Origin: Solanum dulcamara
Taxonomy: Eukaryota; Streptophyta; Magnoliopsida; Solanales; Solanaceae
Assembly (NCBI RefSeq): GCF_947179165.1
Contig: NC_077242.1
Coordinates: 48,307,097-48,371,096 of the forward strand
Reading direction: 5' to 3'
DNA: 64,000 nt
Below the pieces are notes generated by a model. The model saw nothing but the letters and a program-made list of their open reading frames with translations. It had not been told where the DNA came from and did not search any database. Positions 1-8,958 of this stretch are shown here, one piece after another (positions within the stretch are counted from its first letter, which is position 1; every line of letters begins with the position of its first letter). The position numbers were made by a program, and so were the translations under genes.

Positions 1-74
1 ATTGTTTTGACAATTTGACTTGTGTGACTGAATTATTATTCTATTTTTTCTTTGTAGTAAGTTGTGTTTTCTTA

Positions 75-366
75 ATGGCACAAAAAAGGAATCCAGCTTG
101 GGCATATGGAGTTGCCATGGGAAGTAACACAAAAATCAAATGTGTTTTTTTGTGATATGACATATAATGACGGAATATTTCATCACAAGAAGCATCTTAT
201 TGGTGGTTATAAGATGTTAAAGTGTGTCCAAAGGTCCCGAATAGTGTGAAGGAAGAAATAAAAGAGTATTTTATGAAAAAAAATGAATTTAAAACTCAAA
301 TGAATCCTGAAGCATCCATGGTTAATCTTGTTGATGATGATGAAATGGATGATGAAGTTGAAGTGA
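75..366 (+). pseudogene. hAT-type BED zinc-finger transposase fragment
   Basis: From the ATG at 75 the translation starts with KRNPAWAYGVAM and runs into a BED-finger pattern: tryptophan and glycine up front, a CVFC cysteine pair, then the HHKKHL histidine pair. This is the N-terminal DNA-binding finger of plant hAT-family transposases and their domesticated relatives. A T-run at 145-151 holds an extra base that breaks the frame inside the Cys pair. A second shift near 211-222 returns to the frame of VPNSVKEEIKEYFMKK, the usual linker after the finger. An acidic DDDEMDDEVEV stretch follows, then the sequence leaves the family. The dimerisation and catalytic domains are absent, so this is a decayed 5' fragment. 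The family call is firm; the exact 3' limit is not. Confidence 0.72.
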
Positions 367-430
367 ATATGCCAATGGGGCATATTTTATTATTTGTGCA
401 TATTTTATATTTTATATTTTTATACTAAAT

Positions 431-526
431 AGCGCTTTTTCTGAAAAAAGCATGCGCTTCGCTTCACGCTTCTCGCTTCTGTGAAGCGAGCCCCTGTCGC
501 TTTTTTCCGCTTCTCGCTTCTCAAAA
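431..526. repeat. GAAGCG/CGCTTC-rich imperfect inverted repeats
   Basis: A short block made almost entirely of CGCTTC and GAAGCG words, including cgcttctgtgaagcg. It replaces the continuation of the hAT reading frame, so it is probably a separate small insertion. I recognise no family. Confidence 0.5.
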
Positions 527-1150
527 CACTGGTTAATCACCTCGTCAATACGATCGTTTTGATACTAAAATTGCAATTTTCAGAGATGGACCAATTTCGG
601 GATCCAAAATGGGAAATGTGGGACCTGCGTTCGTAATTCCCGAATTGACCCCAAAAGTTGGTCCTAGGTAGCACCCCAAGCTCATATGACTAAGTGATAC
701 GTAAATTGGGGCATGGGCAAAGTTATAAACGCGCATGCAACGAAAAACCCAATTTCTAAGCTAAGAACAAGAACGGGCAACAACTAAATCAAGAAGTTTA
801 CCAATAAAGAAGCTCCCACGGCCAAAAGTAATCGCACCCCGACGGTCCTCGTGGAAAACCCCGCAAAATAGGCTCTTGAATCGTAGAAAACGGACCTAAA
901 CTGATCAAGAAACAAGACCTCAAAATTCATCACACTTCCAACTCGAAAATGTCAAAAGACTGCAGCTAATTTCGTGAATTTACCTCACACAAAGCCTCCC
1001 CTCAAGATTCCGAGCACACCAATGGATTCCTTATGAAATTCGCTTGAAGTTATCCTCCTGAATCGCCAAATTTGGGTTCCAAATGAGGGAGAAATCGAGT
1101 TTCCAAGCTCCACAAGTGAGTTGATCCCGTCTCTTGTCTATTAAGTTTTC
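527..1150. other. Unassigned intergenic or repeat-derived sequence
   Basis: No gene is recognisable. The composition is less AT-rich than its surroundings and short open frames on both strands have no family features. It could be the end of an old LTR element, but I see no terminal dinucleotides with a target duplication, primer site or polypurine tract to support that. Confidence 0.35.
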
Positions 1151-1189
1151 AAGTTAGTGTTATTATTGAAATATTCAGTCCCTGCACCC

Positions 1190-1921
1190 AGGATACCCCG
1201 AGCAGCTGGTTGCCGAACTTCAGCTGAGGCAGAAAGATATATTAAACAAAAGAGAACGCGGAAATCTGAAGAAAATGTACGTAGACTAAAGGAGAACTCC
1301 CAGAGTGGCCCAAGTGGCAAATATTTGCAAAGAGCAGGTCACTTTAAAGTGGAGCATGACAGCAGCCCCAGAGGAGTTGTTGGATTCATGTTGCAATGAC
1401 TTATCATCAACTACCACACCACATGGTGTTGGAAGTGCTGCAGACGTTTGGGATGTCAGTGGCTTTTCAGGGGCTGAGTTGCTCTTAGACGCTGTAAGAT
1501 TCTTCTGTTTCTGCTTCCACATATTGTTGCTATTTCCACAATCTTCTTTGCGAGCATTAACCATGCGACTGATATTATCTGACTTTGTACATATACCAGA
1601 ATGGGTATTGATGTGGCAATTCCAACAGTATTGATGCTCCAGAAAAGTGACGATTTTTTTGAACTTTGTTAGTAGTGTATGGCTATACCCTTTTAATCTT
1701 AAGCTGCATTTGTGGCAATTGCAAATGCAGGAAAAATGCTTTGGGGTGAGATGAGAATCCTGCCTACTCATTATCTAAACATGTCGCAAACCATGTCTAT
1801 GGGGATCTTTAGTGGCAGCATCACCAAGAAATCTGATGTGCATGGTCTATTCAATATTGATCTCAATAAGGTGGACAAAGTGTATAAGATGCTTGTTAAA
1901 AAGGGCATGGCTCAAGTATAA
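1190..1921 (+). pseudogene. ADA2: Transcriptional adapter ADA2 (SAGA subunit), 3' exons only
   Basis: ADA2 is the adapter subunit of the GCN5 histone acetyltransferase (SAGA) module in the nucleus. The frame starting near 1190 reads AAGCRTSAEAERYIKQKR, the charged helix before the ADA2 C-terminus, followed by GPSGKYLQR and SSPRGVVG. A one-base shift near 1385-1398 moves to the frame of LSSTTTPHGVGSAADVW and SGFSGAELL. A canonical intron follows (GT at 1494, AG ending at 1730, 237 bp). Joining exons across it continues in frame into MRILPTHYLNM and the C-terminal SWIRM-type segment with ITKKSDVHGLFNID and KVDKVYKMLVKKG, ending at TAA 1919-1921. The N-terminal ZZ finger, SANT domain and middle part are missing. 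The kept intron rules out a processed copy; this is a truncated genomic duplicate. The identification rests on motif recognition. Confidence 0.75.
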
Positions 1922-2181
1922 TGTTGCTACTTTACAGGTTCAAGCATGATTTTACTTATTTTCTACCAAAACTGGCAATGACGTAAAATGGCTAGCCTGT
2001 TTGCTTGAATTCTCCAAAACTATCTAAACCGTTATGTTAGAATGAAGGTTGCTCAAGGCATGGCTGTTCAAAATTATCACATACGTGTAACGGGAAGAAA
2101 AGCCATGCAGTGGATATCCTTTATAATGATACCCATTGTAGATGCGAGGTTCGTAACAAAAGCTTTTCAGTGTTACAATAA

Positions 2182-2778
2182 CATTGCAATTATCATGTCC
2201 ATCACAAATTTGTCACTTACAATACACTGATAAAGGCGAATAGCCAGGTTGGTAATTCTGAAATGGGAAGTAGGATTTTCGAGGAGATGGCAAACAATGG
2301 ATTGAAGGCTGATATCTTGACTTACAATGCATTGATTTTGGGACTGTGCAAGGAGGGGAAAACAAAGAAAGCTGCATTGGTCAAAGAACTTGATGATAAG
2401 GCAAACTTAGTTCCTCATTCATCTACTTTCTTTTATCTGATTAGTGGACAGTGTGCCAGAAGGAATTCTGATCGTGCGTTTCAATTCTATAAAAGCATGG
2501 TTAGAGGTGTTTTCCACCCTTACAACCCCACTTTGACTCTATTGGCATCCACGTTCATCAAGAATGAGGGTTATGATGAAGCGATGAAAGTCTTGAAAGA
2601 GATGCTAGAAAGATCTATTACCCTTGACTTGGGTATGTTAACTGAAATATGCAACTTGTTTCTCAGATGCGGCAGAGAAGGAGCGATCATAAAACTCTTA
2701 CAAGAACTAGAAGCTAGACGCCTCATGCCCGAAGGTTTTGATCAAACAACAGTGATTAGCTCTACAGACGGAAGATAG
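2182..2778 (+). pseudogene. Pentatricopeptide-repeat protein, C-terminal fragment
   Basis: PPR proteins bind organellar RNA through tandem 35-residue helical repeats. The frame opens after a stop at 2179-2181 and reads FVTYNTLIKANSQVGNSEMG, the second half of one PPR unit. Further units follow, with the typical phrases IFEEMANNGLKADILTYNAL, LGLCKEGKTKKA and ISGQCARRNSDRAFQFYKSM, down to the stop at 2776-2778. About five units are present in one open frame of roughly 199 codons. A full P-class protein would have ten or more units plus a targeting peptide; none of that lies upstream, where ADA2 sequence ends 260 bp away. It is therefore a truncated 3' fragment whose reading frame happens to be intact. 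No in-frame methionine precedes the codon at 2263, so expression as a gene is unlikely. Confidence 0.75.
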
Positions 2779-2792
2779 AATGTTATTTTTTT

Positions 2793-2912
2793 TTTACAAG
2801 AAATAGAGGCTAGACGCTAATGCCCGGAGGTTCCCGGCAGTCAGATTTGGTCCTCCGGACAGCAACCCGGCTGGTTACACCCTACACAGGAAATTGGGCT
2901 GTGAGGTGAGTA
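2793..2912 (+). repeat. Partial duplicate of the PPR end plus GC-rich segment
   Basis: After the PPR stop, a T-run leads into ttacaagaaatagaggctag, a diverged second copy of the PPR bases at about 2698-2735. In this copy the leucine codon after EARR is changed to a stop. From 2820 the sequence becomes GC-rich, with cccggagg and cctccgg as an inverted pair, and looks unlike its AT-rich surroundings. The words gaagatagaatgt at 2770 and again near 3012 suggest a local duplication event. Confidence 0.5.
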
Positions 2913-3588
2913 ACTATATTCAACAATCATTTGCCAACGTCGTTCCTAAGCCCTTCTAAGATGTTTTCAGTTCCAAGCAACTTTGTCAGTACTCCTTTTC
3001 ATTCTACAGATTGAAGATAGAATGTAAGTTGTACTCAACTTTGTTCCAATTGTGCGGCAACAACTATAACTTGCCCTTAATTTTCAAAAACATGAATTGC
3101 TCTGGTACCAATGAGCTCTTTTCTCATGACCAAAATGTTTTGCCACGTCGACAATTGAAACTTGTTTTGTCTGGACAATGAACATATGATAGTGTCAATG
3201 AGAATACAATTTTTTTAATATCATCTGTAAATGAATACATTTATTTTCTTAATGAAACCACAACAATTGCACCTCAATCTAAGTAAGCTAAGCTAGTTAG
3301 GATTAGGTAGACATTTATTTGTCAAGTTTAAAAAAATTCTCTTTTGCCATATTGTTCTTCTATAGGTTGCAACTGATACAGTATTTGCTAGAGAAGATCA
3401 TTTTAGCTGATTGTCAGATGTCAAAGTGTTGTATGATTCTATGTTATTCAATTCTATTCTTGTATTGATAGTCTTATTTGGTTGTTTGTTCCAATAAATT
3501 CTGAACTAAACCAGATGGCCTAGGAAATTATAATGTCTTCTAAGCTGTTTTCCTTATCCAAATGCATGTGTTTTCTCTAAAGACCTTA
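2913..3588. other. Intergenic sequence, nothing recognised
   Basis: AT-rich sequence without an open frame, tandem repeat or transposon terminus that I can support. Confidence 0.5.
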
Positions 3589-4264
3589 GGGGCCATTTGG
3601 TTATGGGATAAACACAAAGCTAATACATGAATAACTTTTGGTTATTCATGTATTAATTTTATACCATGTTTGGTTTGTAAATAGGATAAAAGTTATTCAC
3701 GTATTACTTTTATACAAGGTTTGGTTGCGTTTTTTGTAATCCTACATAATTAATACTTACATAACTTATGAGGAAATCTATATATAAGTTATATTCACAA
3801 CACTTGAAGCAAATGACCTGTCAAACTCAAACAATAGCGCAAGCGTTTCAAACATAAACATAAGATGGAATAAGATATGTGGTTATTAGTTATACATGTA
3901 GTAAAATAATAAATTACACATTTACCCATTTTTTTTTGTCTTGATTGCTTAATTCTATTCAATACAAGTTACTTAATTGATTTTAGTTATTTGTTAATTT
4001 ACTTTATTGTTTTAGCTATTGGTATTTATTTAAATTTTAATGTGTTATATAGATAGTAATTTATTTTAATGGGTATAATAAATATTAGCTCACTAAACAT
4101 TTTGAAATTAAGAAATAAGAATTAGCTCACTAATTTTTTTTAAACTCTATATAACTAAACTTAATTAATACCTACATTACTAAATCTAACATAACTAAAT
4201 ACCTGCATAAATAAATTCTACATAACTAATATCTGCATAACTCTAACCAATAACTAAAAGACCC
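3589..4264. mobile_element. MITE-like element with imperfect terminal inverted repeats
   Basis: The left end ggggccatttggttatggga and the inverted right end gggtcttttagttattggtt are similar imperfect terminal repeats. The interior (676 bp in all) is AT-rich, non-coding and full of diverged words shared in inverted orientation between the halves, such as attaatacttacataact and aatacctgcataa. This is the general form of foldback MITEs common in Solanaceae. The flanking bases (cctta, tttag) do not give a clean duplication, so the superfamily is open and the boundaries may be off by a few bases. Confidence 0.55.
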
Positions 4265-4595
4265 TTTAGTTTACCCGTTCAGGGTGCTTTCTTCTGTCGT
4301 ATGAATTAAGTTCTGACTAAATCAGATACGTGTGTGGAAAGAATGAAGCAAGCTCCCAAAGTTAAACAGATGAATTTATTAAAGATCTTGAATATTCTGC
4401 TGCCAACCATAGAGGCATAGCTGCTCAAGCTGTTGAAGTGTACGAGAGTGTTTAAGTGTCTTTTGATGCTTAAGATAAAGAGTGGGTATTATTGTGCCAA
4501 AGTAAAAACTTTAAAACAGGGTGGAGGGGGGCGAACATTTGTTTTCTTCATCTATCCAAAAGACGCTTATATACTGGCCTTTGGAGTAGGAAATC

Positions 4596-4598
<3 letters not shown>

Positions 4599-4642
<44 letters not shown>
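4599..4642. repeat. (TA)n microsatellite
   Basis: An uninterrupted run of 22 AT dinucleotides. Confidence 0.95.
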
Positions 4643-4646
<4 letters not shown>

Positions 4647-4661
4647 ATCTTCAGCCTGGTC

Positions 4662-4786
4662 CCAATTATACCTCTCACAGTCCAATTATTTTGGAAAAGT
4701 CACAATGGTTTGTGTGGGTCTCTTCCAATTATACCTCTCACAATCCAATTATTTTGGAAAAGTCACAATGGTCGTGTGGGTCTCTT
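4662..4786. repeat. 63-bp tandem duplication
   Basis: Two copies in direct tandem, 63 and 62 bp, each starting ccaattatacctctcaca and ending gtgtgggtctctt. They differ at only a few positions, so the duplication is relatively recent. The open frames across it are not a recognised gene. Confidence 0.9.
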
Positions 4787-5460
4787 GCATTTGAAACCTT
4801 TCTTTCTTCCATGGAAGCTTACATATTTAAACTCCAACTCAATCAGATTCATCATCATTGTTGGTGTCACTATGCGTCCTCGAACAATCTTCACCATCTC
4901 TTCCGTACAATGGCAATCGCCATCGACACTATTATCCCATCCAATATAGACATTCCGAATTAACCATCGGTTACACCTTCACTATCTTTACCCAGACACC
5001 ATCTGATACCTGATTACTCATCTCCATGGGAGTTCACTGGGTTAACCACCTTCACACTAATTAGGAACCTTAACTTTTATATATTTATAAATTGATTGAG
5101 TCTGACGGCATTCGAAAAGTCTTCCAGACCTTCATCCAGATATTGAATTGCTTCTTTACACCAATTTAACCCACCGACCCCTTCCTCCCGCCCAAAAAAC
5201 AGATAAGAAGGGTACAGACTGTCAAGTCGATAAAAGACCCACATCAAGTTGAGCTTAATTTATACTATATGAGAAGAAAGAGATGCTAAGATAAATCTGA
5301 AAGAAAGTTGCTACTGCACATGTAAGAAGCATAAACTTTTTTGCAACTCTGCTTTCTTAGGCACGTTTTTAGATTATGGTTTGACGAACATGGGGCTTGA
5401 CTAGATTGGCTATAATTTCCTACTTTTGGTTAGTATTCTATTACCTCTTACTAAGTATAT
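4787..5460. other. Intergenic sequence, nothing recognised
   Basis: No open frame, structural RNA or repeat boundary supported. Confidence 0.45.
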
Positions 5461-5463
5461 TGA

Positions 5464-5910
5464 CACTACTAAAAAATTGTGAAAAAACGACAGAAAGAAA
5501 AGCGATGGACTGCGTCGCTGGCTAAAAGCGACAGATAAAGGGACACCGTCCGTCGCTTATAATTGTTTTATTTTTTATTTTAAAAAGTGACGGACAGTGA
5601 CTCTATGTTCGTCGTTTTTTGGCGGATTTTTGCGCCAAAATATTTTTAATTAATAATTATTTATTTAATATACATTGCGACGCCGTCCGTCGCTTTCTAT
5701 AAAAAATAATTATTTTTAATTTTAATTAAGCAACGGTATCCGTCGCTTATTTTTAATTTTAATTTATAATATTTTTTAATAAAATTTTATTTTATTATTT
5801 ATATATTTTAAGTATTTTAAAATATTGAAGGACTGCGTTGCTTAGTCCGTCGCTTTTTGAGTCAAAATTTTTTAAAGGGAGCGACGGACTTTGTGATGCT
5901 GTCCGTTGCC
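5464..5910. repeat. CACTA left subterminal repeat zone
   Basis: Multiple copies in both orientations of a core close to GCGACGGAC / GTCCGTCGC, for example agcgatggactgcgtcgct near 5501 and gcgacgccgtccgtcgc near 5677. Several are back-to-back dyads. In CACTA elements subterminal motifs bind the element-encoded TNPA-type protein; that role here is inferred from the family. Confidence 0.85.
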
Positions 5911-5937
5911 CCTCACTAAATATCAGTCACCTTCTCT

Positions 5938-6075
5938 CATTTTTTTTATCTACTCTCTCTTAACTCTCTCTCTCTCTGTTCGATCCACTCCCCCAAACCC
6001 CAGCCCCGACGCCCACCCTCACCCCCGCCGCACAGAGCTTCCCGCCGCCGCCGCCATCCCTCCCTCTCTCTTAGG
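5938..6075 (+). other. CT- and CCG-rich leader-like island inside the CACTA element
   Basis: A pyrimidine-rich tract with (ct)n runs is followed by a proline/alanine-rich GC island (cgccgccgccgccatcc) and then at once by AT-rich sequence. This resembles a plant gene 5' leader and first exon before a long first intron. The 72-codon open frame across it has no recognised domain. It could be a captured host promoter or first exon, or the element's own leader. Confidence 0.4.
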
Positions 6076-6479
6076 TAGTCCGACCTCTCTCTTCTCTTTT
6101 TCTCTCCTTGTTAAACTTAGTTAGGGTTTTATTTTTTGTAAATTGAGAAAATTTTGAATTGTTAATTTATTTCATTTATGTTGTTAACATAGTTAATTTG
6201 TAATATTGATTGTGAATTAGTGAACAAAAAGTTATAGTTTTGATTTTAGGGTTTTACTTTGAATTGGAGTATTTTGAATTAGTTTGTGATTTGGATTTTT
6301 TTTAGTTGGAATTGAATATTTTTGAAGTTATAATGTTATTAACATTGTTAGTTTGTATATTTAATTGTGATTTAGTGAATGAAGATTTTTGGGTTTTAGT
6401 TTGAATTGGATTGTTTGAATTAGATTGTAAATTTGAGTATTTTTTTAGTTTGAATTGAAATGTTGTTGAAGTTAAAGTT

Positions 6480-7600
6480 AGATTTAAGAAGTAATTATAG
6501 AAGTTAGAAGTTAGAAATGTTGAACTTAGAAAAAATGAAATTTAATATCATGAACTTAGAACTTATTTAGAGCTGTTAATTACAACTTAGAACTTAATCA
6601 TAACTTGTATTGAACTTAGAACTTTGAACTTGAATTTAGAACTTGAACTTTAGGTCGGACTTTTTAAGTTGAACTTAATTTTTTTTTGGTGTAGTATTTA
6701 CTTATTTGAAATTAGGTTGCGAGTTTTAGATATTGTGAATTATTTATATTGTTCATGAAGTTATTAACTTTGGTTTCATGAATTGTAGTCTTTAAGAATT
6801 AATTAAGCTTAAACTTTAGAAATGTTGAATTATTGTAGAATATATGAATTGTAAGTTGTGAACTTTTAACTTAAATTTTGAACTTGGAATTTAGAATTTT
6901 TTAAAGTTGTACTTTAGGATTATTTTAACTTGAACTTAGATTTTAGAACTTGAATTGTAGGATTTTTGAAGTACTTAGGAATTTTTTTGGTTTGTATAAA
7001 TTCTCAACTTTAGATACTTGAACTTTAATTATACTTGAAATTTGAAAGTTTGTACTTTAACTTAGAAAAAAATCAATTTGAACTTTAGAAATGTTGAACT
7101 TGAGAATTCTTGAATTTTGTAGGATATGTAAACTTTAAGTTGTGAACTTTGAACTCGAATTTAGAACTTGAATTTTAGGATTTTAAGTTGAACTTTAGGA
7201 TTTTTTAATTTGAACTTAGATTTTAGAACTTGAACTTTAGGATTTTTTAATTAAGTAGTTAGAAATTATTTTGGTTCACATAAATTTTCAAACTTTAGAT
7301 ACTTAAACTTAGCATACTTGATATAATTAATTAAGGTTGAATATTTAAGTACAAAATTTTAAGTGCAGGGGTACAATCTAATTAAAGATTCCAATATATG
7401 AAATTGGAATTAAAGTGTTTTTGAAGGTTGAAGTTAGAATTAGTTGAAGTTTTGAAGTTAGAAGTTAGAATTAGTTGATTTTAGGAAGTTTTGAAGTTTG
7501 AAAGTTGAAAGTTTAACTTAGAAAAATATTGGAACTTAGATACTTGAAATTTAGGACTTAGAAATTGAAATTAAAGTGTTTTTAAAGTCTTTCAAACTTT
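6480..7600. repeat. Degenerate AT-rich repeats (gaacttagaactt words)
   Basis: The interior of the CACTA element is dominated by irregularly repeated words such as gaacttagaa, tttagaacttgaa and gaagttagaagtt, without a fixed period. No coding frame survives. It looks like an expanded intron-like filler. Confidence 0.7.
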
Positions 7601-7904
7601 TTGAAGGTTCCCTATGTTAGTTTATGACTTCGACGATAGTGATGAATACATAGAAAATAGTTTTTAGGTTCCCTATGTTAGTTTATGAACATTTTGAAAT
7701 TTTTTGTTAACTTTGAAAGACTTTAAAACATTGTAAATTATGAATTTATTCATTTTGAGTGTTTAATTATGTTCGTTATCATGTATTTTGTGTGTTTTGT
7801 TTGTTGTTAGGTGTGTTGGATTGTGTTGTATTGAATATTATTGAATTGAATTTTAATTACAGGTGGGCAGCAGAAATGCAGGTTTCTGCTGTCAAAAATG
7901 TTGC

Positions 7905-8346
7905 AGAAAAGCGACGGGCGGGGTCCTTTAGTCAGTCGTTTTTCAGGAATTTTTTTTAGAAAAATGCAGAAAAGCGAGGGACATGGTTCTTTAGTCTGTT
8001 GCTTTTCTGATTTTTTTTTTAATTTTTTTTTCAAAAAAGCGACGGACAGGGACCCTATTTCCGTCGCTTTTCTGGAAAAAAAAATTTAATTTTTTTTTAA
8101 AAAAGTGACGATGTCCGCCGCTTTATATTAAATAATTAAAAAAATAAAAAATTAAACCCAGTCCATCATTCTCAAGTTATTTTTCAAAAAAAAAAAATTT
8201 AGGGGCGACGCAGTCCGTCGCTTTTTGCGTCGCAGTACGTCACTTTTGAAAAAATGTCGAGCAAAAAAGTGACGGAAGTGACTGCGTCGCTTTTCCGTCG
8301 AGTTTGGCCAGTGGCCTTTGGCCTTTTTGACCAATTTTTAGTAGTG
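7905..8346. repeat. CACTA right subterminal repeat zone
   Basis: Further copies of the GCGACGGAC core in both orientations, for example aaaagcgacggacaggga near 8036, gcgacgcagtccgtcgc near 8204 and gtgactgcgtcgcttttc near 8277. Many are flanked by A or T runs. Short open frames through this zone are repeat artefacts. Confidence 0.85.
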
Positions 8347-8349
8347 TGA

Positions 8350-8862
8350 ATTTTTTTTAGCTATTCGTGAAAATAGTTACTGAAAAAAATTGATACTGAT
8401 TTTTTTTTAATGAATTTTGTACTAAACCTTCATATTAGTTAGGACTTTAAAAGAAAAGTTGAAGGAGAGGGATGAGAGCAAATTTTCTAGAAACGTTGCA
8501 ATCTAAAATCTTACTTATGCAGAATCGTAAACGTTTTTAAATGTTTAATTTGTTACTTGAAGTTTTTATCATTTCATAAATAGCACTACAATATACTTTA
8601 CGTAAATGAAGTTGGAGGTATTAATAATATTATATCTTATGTTTCAACTTTCATTTTCAAGGGAGTAAAGATGGGAATATTTACAAAGATTGTAAAAACT
8701 TTTCACTGTTAATGTAGTTTTGTCAATTCTAATAAGTTATTTACCCATTGTAATAATTTATGGTAGAATCATGAAGAAATTTCTAATTTAGTAAAGATCA
8801 ATTTTTTTTGTATATATCTTTAATTGTTTATTATGTTTTTATTTTTTTCCATCGCATGAAGC
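8350..8862. other. AT-rich intergenic sequence
   Basis: No gene, repeat unit or element terminus could be supported here. Confidence 0.45.
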
Positions 8863-8958
8863 AGGAACAATTTCTCTAATAGTAGATACTTTCGAGAAAA
8901 AGCGCCCAGACTACACTTGAGTAGAGAGTTGGCATACCTTTAGGAGTCAAACTTCTAG
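8863..8958 (-). pseudogene. Possible continuation of Gypsy gag beyond the LTR insertion
   Basis: Read on the minus strand, this segment follows on from the gag fragment at 13198-13723 once the LTR between them is removed. The tryptophan-glutamate-arginine-serine end of that fragment continues into an arginine and then a degraded stretch resembling the AFLDRFFP region of plant Gypsy gag. A CTAG tetranucleotide is present at both edges of the insertion. The alignment is short and frame-shifted, so this is a weak call. Confidence 0.33.

Larger units (their letters stand above)
5464..8346. mobile_element. Non-autonomous CACTA (CMC/EnSpm) DNA transposon
   Basis: The element starts cactactaaaaa at 5464 and ends with its exact inverted complement, tttttagtagtg, at 8346. 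It is flanked by the 3-bp duplication TGA (5461-5463 and 8347-8349). Terminal CACTA, a 3-bp duplication and repeated subterminal motifs define this superfamily. At 2,883 bp, with no TNPA- or TNPD-like frame, it must be mobilised in trans. The interior has a CT- and CCG-rich leader (about 5938-6075), an AT-rich region resembling a plant intron, and a pyrimidine-poor acceptor-like site, ttttaattacag, ending at 7861. The layout of leader, long intron and second exon is inference. The matching termini and TSD make the boundary call strong. Confidence 0.93.

Noticed and set aside
1286..1771. 161-codon open frame antisense to the ADA2 fragment
   Set aside because: The plus strand carries the recognisable ADA2 exons and a proper intron; the minus frame has no family features.
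5906..6124. 72-codon proline/alanine-rich open frame as a real gene
   Set aside because: Short, compositionally biased, inside the CACTA leader, no domain and no supporting context beyond a possible first exon.
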